From: Ashinkailepas kermadecensis
Lineage: Eukaryota > Arthropoda > Thecostraca > Neolepadidae
Assembly (NCBI GenBank): GCA_034440615.1
Contig: JAOTOM010005103.1
Span: 467,001 to 531,000 of the forward strand
Reading direction: 5' to 3'
Length of the DNA: 64,000 nt
The notes under the pieces were generated by a model, which worked only from the letters and a program-made list of their open reading frames with translations, was not told the origin of the DNA and searched no databases. Within the stretch, counting starts at the first letter, position 1, and each line of letters opens with the position of its first letter. The translations under genes and the position numbers were made by a program. Of the stretch, positions 1 to 10,782 are shown in pieces.

Positions 1-484
1 AGCATCGTCACCTCGTCAATGTGGTCACGACCCCTAGTGTGGAGCACCGTCACCTCGTCAATGTGGTCACGCCCCCTCGTGTGGAGCACCGTCGTGTGGA
101 GCATCGTCGTGTGGAGCATCGTCACCTCGGCAATGTGGTCACGCCCCCTCGTGTGGAGCACAATCATGTGGAGCATCGTCACCTCGTCAATGTGGTCACG
201 CCCCCTCGTGTGGAGCATAGTCACCTCGTCAATGTGGTCACGACCCCTCGTGTGGAGCACCGTCGTGTGGAGCATCGTCGTGTGGAGCACCATCGTGTGG
301 AGCATCGTCACCTCGGCAATGTGGTCACGCCCCCTCGTGTGGAGCACAATCATGTGGAGCATCGTCACCTCGTCAATGTGGTCACGCCCCCTCGTGTGGA
401 GCACCATCGTGTGGAGGACCATCGTGTGGAGCACCATCATGTGGAGCACCGTCGCGTGGAGCACCATCGTGTGGAGCACCATCC
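1..484. repeat. Minisatellite of 15-bp and 27-bp modules (open at left edge)
   Basis: Two modules alternate irregularly: a 15-mer of the form GTGTGGAGCACCGTC and a 27-mer beginning ACCTCGTCAATGTGGTCACG. Together they make a 42-bp compound unit. Both lengths are multiples of three and lack stops, so two plus-strand frames stay open for about 190-210 codons, encoding monotonous VEHRR- or MWSRPLVWS-type peptides. These are repeat translations rather than a recognisable protein. The array runs off the left edge of the window. Confidence 0.93.
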
Positions 485-1910
485 CCTTGCCAATGCGACG
501 ACAACGCCGCACATGGATAGTGCCCCCGGCCATGTCCATGTCCACAGGCCAACCATGCAACGTTGTACGATTTCAAAACAACTTTTTGCGCTGAAGTGTG
601 GTAAAACTTCAACAACAACAAAAATTGAGCTCATTGGTAAGTCCAGCTAATGTGAACAGTTATGAAAAGCATTGGATGGCAGTGGTAGTGGGTTGGTGCT
701 TTAGGGCTCGCCCACTTTTCAGTCATTTTACGCTGAGAAAAGCATTTGGGGAGAGGGCAAGCATTATATTGGGCCATGAGGACGACCCACTGAAGGGACC
801 ATCCGCAGGGTCTATGTTACCTATGAAAAAATACCGAGGAGGTTCTCAGACATACATACTCAAACATACAGGCAGGTTCTCAAATTACCATAACCAAGCA
901 ATATCCATAGTCAGGTTTTGGAGTACATGAGCGCACAGGCTATATACCAAACTTGAGCCAAAAAGAGGCAACATGTGTTTAAACGAAATGGACGTTGTGA
1001 GGCGCCCACTCCGTCAGGGACCTAAGAATGAAGAAGTGTAATGAATGCAGCGAAAACCACAGACATGGCCTGGCGCTCGAAAAAGTTTGTAATTACAAAA
1101 AATGTCCTTGGTAGAAAACAGCCAGCAAATATACAAACAACACTCAAACAATAAAAGCTTCATAAAACTATGATCACGTCATAAAGCATTCACAAAACTG
1201 ATCAGTACAGTCTGGCATGGCATCATTAATGACCACCTAAAATCAGTCTAATCCGCACACGCCCAGCCGCAGCTGGTTAAAACACAAAACAGAACAAACG
1301 ATGCATGTGGCGATTTACCAAGGATTCCGCGTTTTGCTCCCGCTCTTATGAAACGATAATTCGATCACGCTACGGGGAGGCCTGGAAAGTAACGCTCGAA
1401 ATATACCTACTCGAGATGACTGGCCTAAGTCACCGCGAAATCGCAAGCACATGACTAATATCAGAGGCGCCCAGTGTTTCCTCAACAATTACCCTGAACC
1501 CGTTGATTAAGCCACCAGAAAGATCATAAAAATCCTGGCAACTCGGCGCTCAGCGGTGAGCGTCAGAAGTGGGCGGAGCCTGGCAAAGCGAGACCACTGC
1601 AACATCAAAGGCACCGCGCGGGTAGGTCGACCGCTGTCGATAGTGCTGCCAGATGAAAAATCGACCTAATCTGGTGCTAATTCCGGCCGGATCTGAGAGG
1701 CCGCCGTGTTGCCGGCGTCGGCCGCGAGCTGGTCCATGTGGGCCGGGAATGCAGCTGGAGCCGATTGCCATCGCGTGCTGCAGCACGCCACAGAGAGGGC
1801 ACAGAGGTAGGCTTCTGACACCGGCCGGCCGTCGGCGTCGACCGCTCTGTCCTGCCCGCACAGAAACCCACACCACTGATAGCCGCTCACCATCTGCGGC
1901 CTGATAACCA
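485..1910. other. No recognisable gene or repeat
   Basis: This is mixed-composition sequence, AT-leaning to about 1540 and GC-rich from about 1550 to 1910. Open frames are short and overlap on both strands without domain-like content. I see no tRNA boxes, transposon termini or tandem structure. Confidence 0.6.
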
Positions 1911-2355
1911 GCCGACAGGTGCATCCTCCTCTCCCAGCCGACAGGTGCATACTGGACCATCTCTAGCCTCTCCCAGCCGACAGGTGCATACTGGACCATC
2001 TCTATCCTCTCCCAGCCGACAGGTGCATACTGGACCATCTCTAGCCTCTCCCAGCCGACAGGTGCATACTGGACCATCTCTAGCCTCTCCCAGCCGACAG
2101 GTGCATACTGGACCATCTCTATCCTCCCCAGCCGACAGGTGCATACTGGACCATCTCTATCCTCTCCCAGCCGACAGGTGCATCCTCCTCTCCCAGCCGA
2201 CAGGTGCATACTGGACCATCTCTAGCCTCTCCCAGCCGACAGGTGCATACTGGACCATCTCTAGCCTCTCCCAGCCGACAGGTGCATACTGGACCATCTC
2301 TATCCTCCCCAGCCGACAGGTGTATCTTGGACCATCGCCTTCCTCTCCCAGCCGA
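1911..2355. repeat. 39-bp minisatellite
   Basis: The unit begins AGCCGACAGGTGCATACTGG and continues with ACCATCTCTAGCCTCTCCC. Successive starts such as 1936 and 1975 give a 39-bp period. There are about 11 copies, including truncated 26-bp copies in which the middle is replaced by CCTCCTC. The period is a multiple of three, so frames on both strands remain open. This explains the short overlapping ORFs, for which I see no other support. Confidence 0.95.
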
Positions 2356-2530
2356 CAGATAAACCAAGCAAATGAGATGACAGTCATAAAGGTTTAAGAC
2401 TTAATAACAGCCAAAGGGAACATCTGGGCTAAACCTACCAATAATCAGCACGCGTTATCTAAGACATAAAAGGTCATGGACCTAATGAGAACCAGAGACC
2501 AAATCCAGAGGCTAAGATACTAGATGCAGC

Positions 2531-2769
2531 CAGGGGTAGATCCAGAGATTTTCAGGGGAGGGGGCAATCGTCTAGAGGGGCGCCATTTCCTCGGAGGGCG
2601 CCACTGAGAAAGTCCCTGGAGAGACACCTTACACTGAAAAACATATTGATCGAGTAGGCGGTGGGGGCGGACTTGAGTCTCCCCAGAGGTGCACCATTTT
2701 CCTGTCAGAGTAGTCACCTTTCCCGGGGCGGGGGCAGATGCCTCCAGTGTCCCGCTGCATCCGCCCCTG
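2531..2769. mobile_element. hAT-like MITE, copy 1 (239 bp)
   Basis: The left end starts CAGGGGTAGATCCAG and the reverse complement of the right end starts CAGGGGCGGATGCAG, giving terminal inverted repeats. The flanks GATGCAGC (2523-2530) and TACGCAGC (2770-2777) agree at 6 of 8 positions, as expected for an aged 8-bp target duplication. Inside are G-rich tracts and no transposase frame. An 8-bp target duplication with CAG-starting termini is typical of hAT-superfamily non-autonomous elements. Assignment to hAT is inference. Confidence 0.6.
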
Positions 2770-2940
2770 TACGCAGCATGTCCTATTATCTGCCTAATCA
2801 AATACCATATCCTATCTCATGAAAAATACTTCAATTTCTTGAGCACATATCATGAAGTACTCTCTGCTACATCTTCAGATAACTCATTCCAATGATTTAC
2901 TATTGCTCGGTTGCACGTCATCCGTCATTTATCAAACTGA
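2770..2940. other. Short unassigned AT-rich spacer
   Basis: Short AT-leaning sequence between the MITE and the pyrimidine-rich repeat, with no features recognised. Confidence 0.5.
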
Positions 2941-3090
2941 ATTCCCGCGGCTAGTCCCTCAGTGCCCTCAGTTACCCCCTCGATTCCCTCGGTTATACTC
3001 CCTCAATTCCCTCGGTTGCTCCCTCGATTCCCTCAGCTACTTCCTCGGTTATTCCCTCAATTCCCTTGATTACTCCCTCGATAAGGCGTT
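2941..3090. repeat. Degenerate pyrimidine-rich repeat (about 11/22-bp)
   Basis: Imperfect repetition of ATTCCCTCGGTTACTCCCTC-like sequence. The words TTCCCTCGG, ACTCCCTCAA and TTCCCTCGAT recur every 11-12 bases, with a doubled unit of about 22-23 bp. It has diverged more than the other arrays in the window. Confidence 0.75.
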
Positions 3091-3269
3091 ACGGCTAGCC
3101 TAGTTGATATAACGATTAGTAACACACAAATAAATCATCGCCGGTATTCTCAACCAATTGCGATGCGGAGCCATCCAACGCCTACCAATGGCTCACCATG
3201 GCCATAGCTGCTCAGGACACACCTACTGACGTCGATCCCACCCATCCATCCCCAATTCTCATCCCCTGC

Positions 3270-4470
3270 TTCACATATCTCGCAACCAATTGTTCAAAAT
3301 TATGAATATCGGACCTAGTGTGTAGTTGGGCTTTTTTGTCCGCTTCAGCTGCTTCGGCTATGGTGCGCCAGGACCTAAAGAATCCACTATAAATTAAATA
3401 CAGTCAATGAGGGACTCTCAAAGCATCACCAGGCAGACCAGTCAACTGATGAACCTGTTGGTTTAGCTGTTCTACACCTTGACCTGTCTAACCTGAAATG
3501 ATGACCCCTTTGTGATCCAATACATTTAAGAGCGTTACTCAGATTGTCATTATCTAACCCTTTAACTACCTGAAGCATCTCAACAATATCGCCCATTAAT
3601 CTCCTATACTTGAGTGGGGTACATACCAAATTCCATAGGCCAATCGCCATATTCTAAAGTGCCTAGCTCACCTATAAGCCGATAAGCTGCATCGATAGTG
3701 TAGCTATGCGTTGCACTCTTTCCAGCATATCATATCTCTTTCTGAGCAAGTCTCCATGCCTGCGCACAATAATCCAAGTGTGTCGCACATAGGCAATGCA
3801 AAATTTTTCCCTTCAAAACTTCCTTGCTCTTGCATTAAACATTTCCATTAATGAGCACTAAAATTGTAATCGCCCTATTTCTAGCTGAGTTTCAGTTTCA
3901 AGATCCAAGGTCCCTTGAAGTTGACAACCCGACATTTTTCTCCTTTTCAATGTCATTCACTTCACTACTATACCATTTTATATATAAACGCCCACCTCCA
4001 GACCCAGATGCATTGCCTTACATTCATCATAGTTGAAAGACATCTGCGATTTATCGGCGCATTTTTGGATCCCCCGAGTCTGGATGAATGTTGCAAGATT
4101 TATCTCCATTGCTATTCTCATCAGCGAAGTTAAATACCCTATTCCTCAGTTCTACCTCAATGTTGTTCACAAAGGTAATAAAGAGATGTGGGTTTAGTTC
4201 AGACTTACATCCATGTAAACTACCCTTTCCTTCCTTCCCTTGAGCAAGCTTCAATCCAGTCCACACCTCTGCACAATGAATCAAATGATGCTTCCACTGA
4301 TTAATTAGACGCCTATGTGGAACATTATCAGAAGCTTTGCTGAAGGCTAAGTACACTGCGTCTATCCTGCCACCACTGTCAACTTCTATAGTTACATAGT
4401 CCATGAATTCCAAAAGATTATCTAAGCAAGATCTCCCAGATCGGAAGCCATGCTGAATGTCCCTTCAAAG
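3270..4470 (-). pseudogene. Decayed CR1-like LINE, ORF2 reverse transcriptase to 3' end
   Basis: Non-LTR retrotransposon relic read right to left. Conserved blocks occur in the correct order. From about 4455 is QHGFRSGRSCLDNLLEF, the start of the RT core in CR1/L2-type elements. Around 4365-4310 is DAVYLAFSKASDNVPHRRLI, the block holding the first catalytic aspartate region. Near 4115-4130 is FADE, corresponding to the catalytic FADD/YADD box with the last aspartate replaced. At 3777-3754 is LDYCAQAW and at 3725-3702 is LERVQRIAT, the post-RT C-terminal region. At 3608-3570 is YRRLMGDIVEM and at 3509-3471 RGHHFRLDRSRCR, the end of the protein. Blocks lie in different frames with stops between them, and the expected QGSxLGPLLF block is reduced to a residue of the form PHLFITFVNNIE. 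The element is therefore dead. The 5' part (ORF1, endonuclease) is not visible, consistent with 5' truncation. The 3' limit near 3270 is approximate. Confidence 0.88.
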
Positions 4471-5404
4471 GTTATGCCTGCCAAGATGAGTCTGACCGAG
4501 GCTAACCAGGAGACACATACAAATGTTCGAGAAAACTGTCGACGTCCAAGTACGTAGCTATACTATGCCGTTTACCCCAACTCTCTGGTGTGCTGAGAAC
4601 ATAAATCAGTGAAGCGAGTCAAGTTAACCCCTCCCCGCACTGCGATGGGTAGAATATTCCCTGGCACTGCCAAGGTTACTATGTCTGGGCTTGTGCACCA
4701 TCGTCAGACTTGCTTCCGGTGCTGTATCAAAGTGGATGTGCTGCTGCAATGCACTCGGTCGCACGATGTATCAGAAACCCCGTCAACGCATGCATGCCGG
4801 TAATTGGCGCCCTTTTAAGTGAAATACCTTGCTAATGTTTTAGTCACTAGCACGTCAGCATTGTGTGATTAAGTGAGCCATGACAGCTTTAGCCGGTAGT
4901 AATTCCTGGAATGTACTCAGAGGTATCCAGCACTTCTAATGGTAAAATCGCCATGTCTTGAAACATGTCTTTTTCCTCGGCCAGACGCGAGCCGAAACGC
5001 GGATGAGTTTGTTCTTGTGCACGTGCATTTTCGGGGAAATGTCACGCTGCAGTTCTAGAATAGAACGCAACTGAATTCGACACCACAGGTGCTAAAACTC
5101 GCTATCAAAGAGTTGCAAAACACCCTGCGTTGCCCGTGAACTGTCGGCTGCCTACTCGACATATGGTGCGTGCGGACGCAACTAAGCCCTTGCAGAGCGT
5201 ATATTCACCTAATAATTGATCGAATGAATGGTAATCATTGACGAAAAACACCGAAAGGCGGCAAGCCATGTGCCAATGAAAAAGAAAAGCGCAAGAGATC
5301 TCTATCATGAGGAATATCTAACGAAGAATTCGCGGTATTAGCGTTATCGGTGTTTGGTGTCACGACTACCACGCTGGACTCGGGTGGTATGCCACACCGG
5401 TGAC
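4471..5404. other. No recognisable gene
   Basis: Unique-looking sequence with only short open frames. No SINE boxes, transposon ends or tandem repeats stood out. Confidence 0.5.
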
Positions 5405-5419
5405 GGCAGACCGTGTGGG

Positions 5420-5556
5420 TGCTGGTCGGGGTGTGACTCGGGATGTGACCCGGGATGTGACTCGGGATGTGACTCGGGATGTGACTCGGGATGTGACTCG
5501 GGTGTGACTCGGGATGTGACTCGGAATGTGACTCGGGATGTGACTCGGGGTGTCTC
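5420..5556. repeat. 12-bp minisatellite
   Basis: GACTCGGGATGT is repeated about 11 times with rare substitutions and a short deletion near 5500. In frame it gives CDSG-type or ESHP-type tetrapeptide repeats, which look like by-products. Confidence 0.94.
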
Positions 5557-5811
5557 TGTCACCCTGAGTAGATCACAGCAAACCGCAGTTGCGAGAGGAA
5601 CTCGAGAAGGTGTTGGCGCCGATGTGGCTCACGTGGTATACCACACGCCAACGTCCTGATGGAGCGTGGCGCACGCAGGCCGCTGGTGAGGTCCGCCCGC
5701 CAGCAGACCAGGGACCGTGGCGCACGCAGGCCTCGTTAAATACAGGACACGTCACGTCACTCCAGCTCCCCTTCCCCCTACTTCGAGCCTAATCCTTACT
5801 GGTATGTGTAC
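5557..5811. other. Unassigned spacer with a small direct repeat
   Basis: GTGGCGCACGCAGGCC occurs twice (about 5665 and 5718), separated by unique sequence. No gene or mobile-element signature is seen. Confidence 0.45.
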
Positions 5812-5890
5812 CAGTGGCGTCGCCAGTGCTTCGCGCCAGGAGGGCAAACGGGGCACACGGGGCTGTGTGCCCCGTTTGCCCTCGTGGCGG
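5812..5890. repeat. Perfect 19-bp inverted repeat with 6-nt loop next to a CAGTGGCG motif
   Basis: The left arm GAGGGCAAACGGGGCACAC (5840-5858) and its exact complement (5865-5883) flank the loop GGGGCT. One mismatch further out, the stem extends to about 25 bp. Immediately upstream, CAGTGGCGTCGCCAG (5812-5826) resembles the termini of the MITEs in this window, so this may be one end of a fold-back or hAT-like element. No matching right terminus was found. Confidence 0.8.
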
Positions 5891-6299
5891 TGGTGATTTG
5901 TACCTAACGGACGCGTCCACTACCACAGAGCATTAGGCGACCATACGTGCGATGGAAATGTTTCTAGACTTAGCATATACCACATTTATATCGGACGCCT
6001 CACAACCACATGCAGACTGAACGAGGCACAGCCCATGTGAACATCGCCATACCATCTGTCTTGAATAAGAGAGTCGTCGTGCCAAAGATGTCTGGTATGC
6101 ATGTGGTATGCATGTAGTAGCCACGCCCATGTAGTGGGCGTGGATGCAGTTTGAAACTTGTTGGTGGGGCATTCGATCCACATGTGTTAAGAGGGATCAA
6201 GGGAATAGGGCTGGATAGCTGGGGTGATAGGCATTGATAGGCGTGTGGGATGTTGGCGAATGGTTTCTTTAGGATGTGGTGATGGTTGGAGTGTTTTTT
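5891..6299. other. Unassigned region with a 9-bp hairpin
   Basis: CCACGCCCA (6121-6129) and TGGGCGTGG (6135-6143) form a perfect short hairpin around TGTAG. Just upstream GGTATGCATGT is doubled. Otherwise nothing is recognised. Confidence 0.5.
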
Positions 6300-6705
6300 T
6301 TACCAGGCTTATGGTATCTTCCATTTACAGACTTAACTGGATGGGCCCTTGGGGCTCTTATTTAACACTTTATAACTTTATATAGGGCGTACCTTGCAGT
6401 GCATTCAGCACCTTCCTTCGGGATGTGATACTGATGAGATTGGCTATGGTAGCACAATGGGCATGATTGGAGGGGTTTGTAATTGTTGAGGATTGTGTTA
6501 TGCAATATTAGGTTAAGGGTGCTAGACAGGCTGGGATATATAGCTCCCTAGGAACTTGACATAATGGATTGATTGGGGTGAGAGCATGTACTTTTCTAGT
6601 ATCTTTTCTAGATAGGCTTAACCCAGATGGACCCCTGTGGCTCTTATTAAGCCTTAACACTTTATGACTTTACGACTTTATGACTTAGCATCACTGTTCT
6701 CGTTC
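6300..6705 (+). repeat. Dispersed repeat B, rearranged partial copies
   Basis: Two segments match related blocks near 13.5 kb and 20.5-20.9 kb. One at about 6405-6465 has CCTTCGGGATGTGATACTGA followed by GGTAGCACAATGGGC. The other at about 6610-6690 has TAGGCTTAACCCAGATGG followed by GGCTCTTATTAAGCCTTAAC. A third, more diverged version of the second block lies at about 6325-6385. This multi-copy family, with no coding capacity seen, is probably a non-autonomous transposable element. Its class and ends are undetermined. Confidence 0.62.
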
Positions 6706-6763
6706 GTTTATCCACTTCTGCATTGTATGTCTTTGCTAAATATAATGGAATAAAGCACACATC

Positions 6764-6836
6764 TTGCCTACACTTCCTGCCTACACTTCTTGCCTACACA
6801 TCTTGCCTACACTTCCTGCCTACACCCGCCTACACA
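6764..6836. repeat. Short 14-bp repeat
   Basis: TTGCCTACACTTCC-like units (CTGCCTACACTTCT, TTGCCTACACATCT and others) occur about five times. Confidence 0.85.
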
Positions 6837-7073
6837 CCTCGTGGATCAATATCTCAACGCTGAACCAAAGTGTGATAAGCTTTGCAATAACATCTTGATG
6901 GGCATCTAGACTAGTGTCGCATCCAAGTAAAATGGACATTATACCCGTCCATCAGCTGACTACAAACGCTTCATTCGCTGAAGAGAACTACGTCGTCGCG
7001 GCGTAGATTCTCTATTGGACGGGCCCGGCCACCGATAACGCTATCGATGATTTATGCAGCCGACACGGGAGCC

Positions 7074-7458
7074 GCCGACGCATCGGCGACAATCGTGGCG
7101 CGGTGCAGACACATCGGCGGCAATCGCGGCGCGGTGTGGACGCATTCGGCGGCAATCGCGGCGCGGTACGAACGCATTCGGCGACAATCGTGGCGCGGTG
7201 CAGACACATCGGCGGCAATCGCGGCGCGGTGTGGACGCATTCGGCGGCAATCGCGGCGCGGTACGAACGCATTCGGCGACAATCGCGGCGCGGTACGAAC
7301 GCATTCGGCGACAATCGCGGCGCGGTGTGGACGCATTCGGCGGCAATCGCGGCGCGGTACGAACGCATTCGGCGACAATCGCGGCGCGGTACGAACGCAT
7401 TCGGCGACAATCGCGGCGCAGTGTGGACGCATTCGGCGGCAATCGCGGCGCGGTGAAG
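7074..7458. repeat. 32-bp GC-rich minisatellite
   Basis: The unit is CGGCGACAATCGCGGCGCGG followed by TACGAACGCATT or TGTGGACGCATT. Starts at 7274 and 7306 give a 32-bp period, with about 12 units. Thirty-two is not a multiple of three and the unit has no stop, so the array is open in most of the six frames. This accounts for five overlapping ORFs of 117-193 codons, none of them gene-like. Confidence 0.95.
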
Positions 7459-8084
7459 CGTTCGGCGAAGAAGTGGCGCGATGCTGACTGATGTGTAATG
7501 GCGCAGAAGCGATTTTCGAGTTGTGGGAGGCGGAGGACGGAGGGGGGGGAGGGGGAATAGGACAGATGCAGACTAAACTTCCGAGCCATCTGTTCAGAAT
7601 TATGGGCAAGTGGGCGCACCCGGGCGTATCCATATTCCCCAGCGATGCTGTCTTTTCAGGTGCACCTTAGACACACGAAAGTATGGTACCTAAATGCTTA
7701 CACCATGCACGTGCAGCGATCCGAAGAATACGATATGCACGTGCGGTCCCTCCATCCACGGTTTAACGCTGGATGTCTGGGGACGCTTTCATCTCACTGG
7801 CGAATACTCAGTGTGCATGTCATATCGGCCGTGTCGCAGCGTCGTAAGCGCCGACTGGCTGACGTCAAAACTGCGGCTTCTCAGCTATCCGTGAGACCGT
7901 GGCGTAGTGTCGCGCCACCGTCACGGCTCGCTGACACAGCTCAAGTGCTGGCGCCGGGTGCTCCCGGGGAAGTCGGACTCCAAGCGCGTCCGGACAAACC
8001 CCTAGTGGGGAGGTGCGCCTCCAGCTATTGGTTCCAACACCTCCAGGTCATAAGCCACTATTATACCCCCGGAGAATGGCGAGC
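7459..8084. other. No recognisable gene
   Basis: Mixed composition with a G-run at about 7540-7555. A 152-codon frame (7645-8103, plus) has no domain-like features and runs into the adjacent short repeat. Confidence 0.5.
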
Positions 8085-8088
8085 GATC

Positions 8089-8140
8089 AGTGGTGAGTGG
8101 TGAGTGGCGAGTGGTGAGTGGTGAGTGGCGAGTGGTGACC
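8089..8140. repeat. 7-bp repeat
   Basis: AGTGGTG alternates with AGTGGCG in a 7-bp period. The order two-to-one suggests a 21-bp higher unit. Confidence 0.9.
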
Positions 8141-9609
8141 GGACGTAGCCAAGGGGCGGCGGGATCGGTCGCTCCCCTCCCCTCCTCTCCTTGGCGCCAC
8201 GGACTCATGACGCAGCCCAAAAGGCCGCATATACTCGCGCGTAATCGTCTACGGAATCGCCATGGCGAAACGATGGCCAACAGCACGTAATCATCTACGG
8301 GATCGCCATGGCGCCATGGCCAAGAACACTTCTTTATGACCGTCGGGGGTCTTTACGAACGTATGCTGAAACTTGTGAACGTGCACTGGCGAAAACCTAA
8401 TGGCACTTAGGAGTGTGTGCGGGCCCTTACGGAAGTTTGCAGACTGAGTGGGGGGATTGAATATCTGTGTAGTGATAGGTTCCATCAAAGCCAAAACCTC
8501 AGCGCCCGCACCCGGTCGGTTCGACCGATGCCGGTTTTCTGCGGCTCCATGACGCCTGCCTGCAGTGTAGCAGCAGCATTGTACCGTGTAACAATAGCAG
8601 TGTACCGTGTAGCAACAGAAGTGCATGTCGTGTAGCATCGCCTTCCGACGCCGAGTCTCCATCGCCTACGGCTCTTCGGCGGGAAGCAGGTAATCCGGCA
8701 TTTTAGATCAGAAATCTGAGCTACGAAATCAGAGACCCGGAATCCTACAACTGGAATCCCAGGCACGATTAATAAGGGTCGATTTGAGCCCGTGTGTTTC
8801 TACCTGGATGGCCAACACGGCAAAAACGCGCGAGCGTAAGCGCCGCCTGTTCGCGCGCGTTCACCGCCAACAGCTCCAACAAGGTCAGTCGACGAAACTG
8901 GCGGGCCGAAAGTTCCACGAAGGCTCGCCATGAAGCAGAGCACCGGCAAAGGAGGGCAGGGGGCCCTCCGCCCACATCACGTCTCCCGCACTCGCCTGCC
9001 ACGGCGAGTCGATTCGACGGGGTCGACACGTTCGACGGCTGGACAGGAACTGTCTGTCACAGTCTGTCAGGAACTGCCACGCCGGGGTGCTGGCGTGTCG
9101 TCTGGAACACTCTCGAGGGGGAATTGCCAGGGGCGTCGCCGCCCCAGTCTCCAAGTGGGGTTCAACCCCAGGGGCGCAGGAACGATTGGTATGTCAAAGG
9201 AGTAAGGCCGTCCCGCATTCGAATTCCAAGAGGGGTCCTGGCCTCAGGGTCTCCAGCGCGGTGTCCACGACCTTGGTAATTTGGCCCCCGCCTCCCATTG
9301 TTCATCCCCATCTCCCATTGTACATCACCCAACGTCTCCTGGATGTAACACGAGATGCTTTAGAGTTGCCCGTCTCATGACAACCTTTGGGAACCTCATG
9401 AAAAGGATAGAAATTGATTGCCAGATAGATTTCATCGAGCATCGCTCATGTCGGCATGCAATGGGTGTCTGAAGACATGCATCACCGGAGAGGGCAAACT
9501 TGTGGGGCTCTAAAGCCCATGTTCTCTGCGAAGCCCCATAGGTATGTACAAAATGCCTGATATGTTCCCAGCGTACAACATGGTAGTGGGATGCACATCT
9601 ACAAAAAAA
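8141..9609. other. Unassigned GC-balanced region with a local 29-bp duplication
   Basis: ACGTAATCGTCTACGGAATC continuing GCCATGGCG (about 8241-8269) recurs nearly unchanged at about 8286-8314. Short trinucleotide-rich repetition (GTGTACCGTGTAGCAACAG-like) is seen at 8570-8635. No gene or mobile element is recognised. Confidence 0.5.
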
Positions 9610-9610
9610 A

Positions 9611-9713
9611 CCGCAGCAATACTGGCCAGACGCAGCAATACTGGCCAGACGCAGGTCAATACTGGCCAGACGCAGCAATACTGGCCAGACGCAGCAATAC
9701 GGGCCAGACGCGG
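9611..9713. repeat. 19-bp minisatellite
   Basis: GCAGCAATACTGGCCAGAC is repeated about 5.5 times, with some copies carrying GGTCAATACTGGCCAGACGC. Confidence 0.92.
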
Positions 9714-9837
9714 GTCAATCCGCGGAGCTTCGAACCACCCTGGGGCAGCCAACTTGTTGCTACCTGCCCATGCACTAACAGACCGATATCATACCACCAA
9801 AACATCGCAGAACACCACCAGAACAGCACAGGACCTT

Positions 9838-10183
9838 GGGTTCTTTTACGACGCATTCAACCGCTGGGTCATGTAGCGTCGCCAATCTCTCACGAGAGGA
9901 CGAGTGGTCTAGGGGTAAGATGCTCGTCTCACAATCGAAAGGTTGTGGGTTCGAGTCTCACCTGTCGCTACTCTTCGCCCGCGATCAATCGGCGTGAGAG
10001 ATTGGCGACGCTACATGACTCAACGGTCGACGTGTCGTAAAACCAATAACCAACCACCAACCCAACCTCTCACGCCGATTGGTCGCGGGTAGACTCGGTA
10101 AATGCCGTCGGCTGTGAGATTCGAACCCACAATCTTGCGATCATGAGTCCGACGCTCTACCAACCGAGCTACCGCGGCCCCAC
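9838..10183. mobile_element. Nested cluster of three tRNA-derived SINE pieces
   Basis: Three pieces lie end to end. (1) 9838-9894 is a minus-oriented tail/core fragment. (2) 9897-10050 is a plus-oriented copy with box A TGGTCTAGGGG, which fits TRGYNNARNNG exactly, box B GGTTCGAGTCT, then the shared core and a tail AAAACCAATAACCAA. (3) 10066-10183 is a minus-oriented copy carrying a different tRNA head, with D-arm GCTCGGTTGGTAGAGC and T-arm GTGGGTTCGAATCTCAC. Pieces 1 and 2 create a perfect 27-bp inverted repeat (9868-9894 and 9993-10019) around the tRNA-like head. Heads lack full acceptor-stem pairing, so they are not scored as functional tRNA genes. Confidence 0.85.
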
Positions 10184-10736
10184 CAGAACAGCACAGAACA
10201 CCACTGGAACACCATCCGGGAACCAACAGAGCACCACAGACCGACCGACACAAACAGCTCGGGACGAGCTTCTTCTCTGCGGAGCCCGCAGCCGGGCCGG
10301 GCCCACTTTGCCGCTCACGTTCTAATGAAGTCCCCATTGTGCGACGTAGCTCGCTGCGCGCTCGTTATCCCCGTCCCCTGCGCCGCCTCGGCGATCAGAC
10401 GATCAGACGCACGGTCCGGTCGTCAGCCAAACCGGCCCGCCAATCACGGTCCGCGTCGCCGCCGACGGTGCAGACGCGGCGCACGTGCCGACGGCGGCGG
10501 CATTATTCCGATACGAGCCACTTCGGCAGGAGCTCGCTTCATTTACGGCGGCAAAGCGATCGTAATGAGGACGGATAATGAGGAGGAAATGCTGCACGCG
10601 ATTGCCGGGCACGCATTTTGCATTTCGCTGGAATATAAATATGAATGCATGATAAGACGTGAAATCCGACCTGCTTTACCCTGTTAAGCACCGACATCAT
10701 TTATTCAAATGTTAGTTGCTCAATTATATTAATTGG
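10184..10736. other. CpG-rich unassigned region
   Basis: GC- and CpG-rich from about 10330 to 10580, then AT-rich. Overlapping 79- and 120-codon frames have arginine-rich, low-complexity content and no domain. Confidence 0.45.
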
Positions 10737-10782
10737 GCTTAAGGTGCTTCGAGTAAAAAATGATATAATTTAGCGCCCAACG
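10737..10782 (+). repeat. Short dispersed repeat E, copy 1
   Basis: TTAAGGTGCTTCGAG followed by AAAATGATATAATTTAGCGCCC matches a block at 28350-28394 and, more weakly, 39131-39175 and 23229-23262. Part of the motif (TTTTAAGGCGCATCGACC) resembles the tail of the tRNA-derived SINEs (TTTTACGACGCATCGACC). A common origin is possible but unproven. Confidence 0.5.

Noticed and set aside
3426..4413. Host gene encoding reverse-transcriptase-like exons
   Set aside because: Block order and decay fit a dead LINE. Frame changes occur without splice signals.
7074..7458. CRISPR array (32-bp period)
   Set aside because: Units are contiguous with no unique spacers, and the window is eukaryotic. The same applies to the 29-, 32- and 36-bp arrays elsewhere.
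9900..10183. Functional tRNA genes
   Set aside because: Box A and box B fit, but acceptor and anticodon stems do not pair properly and each head continues into a shared SINE core and tail.
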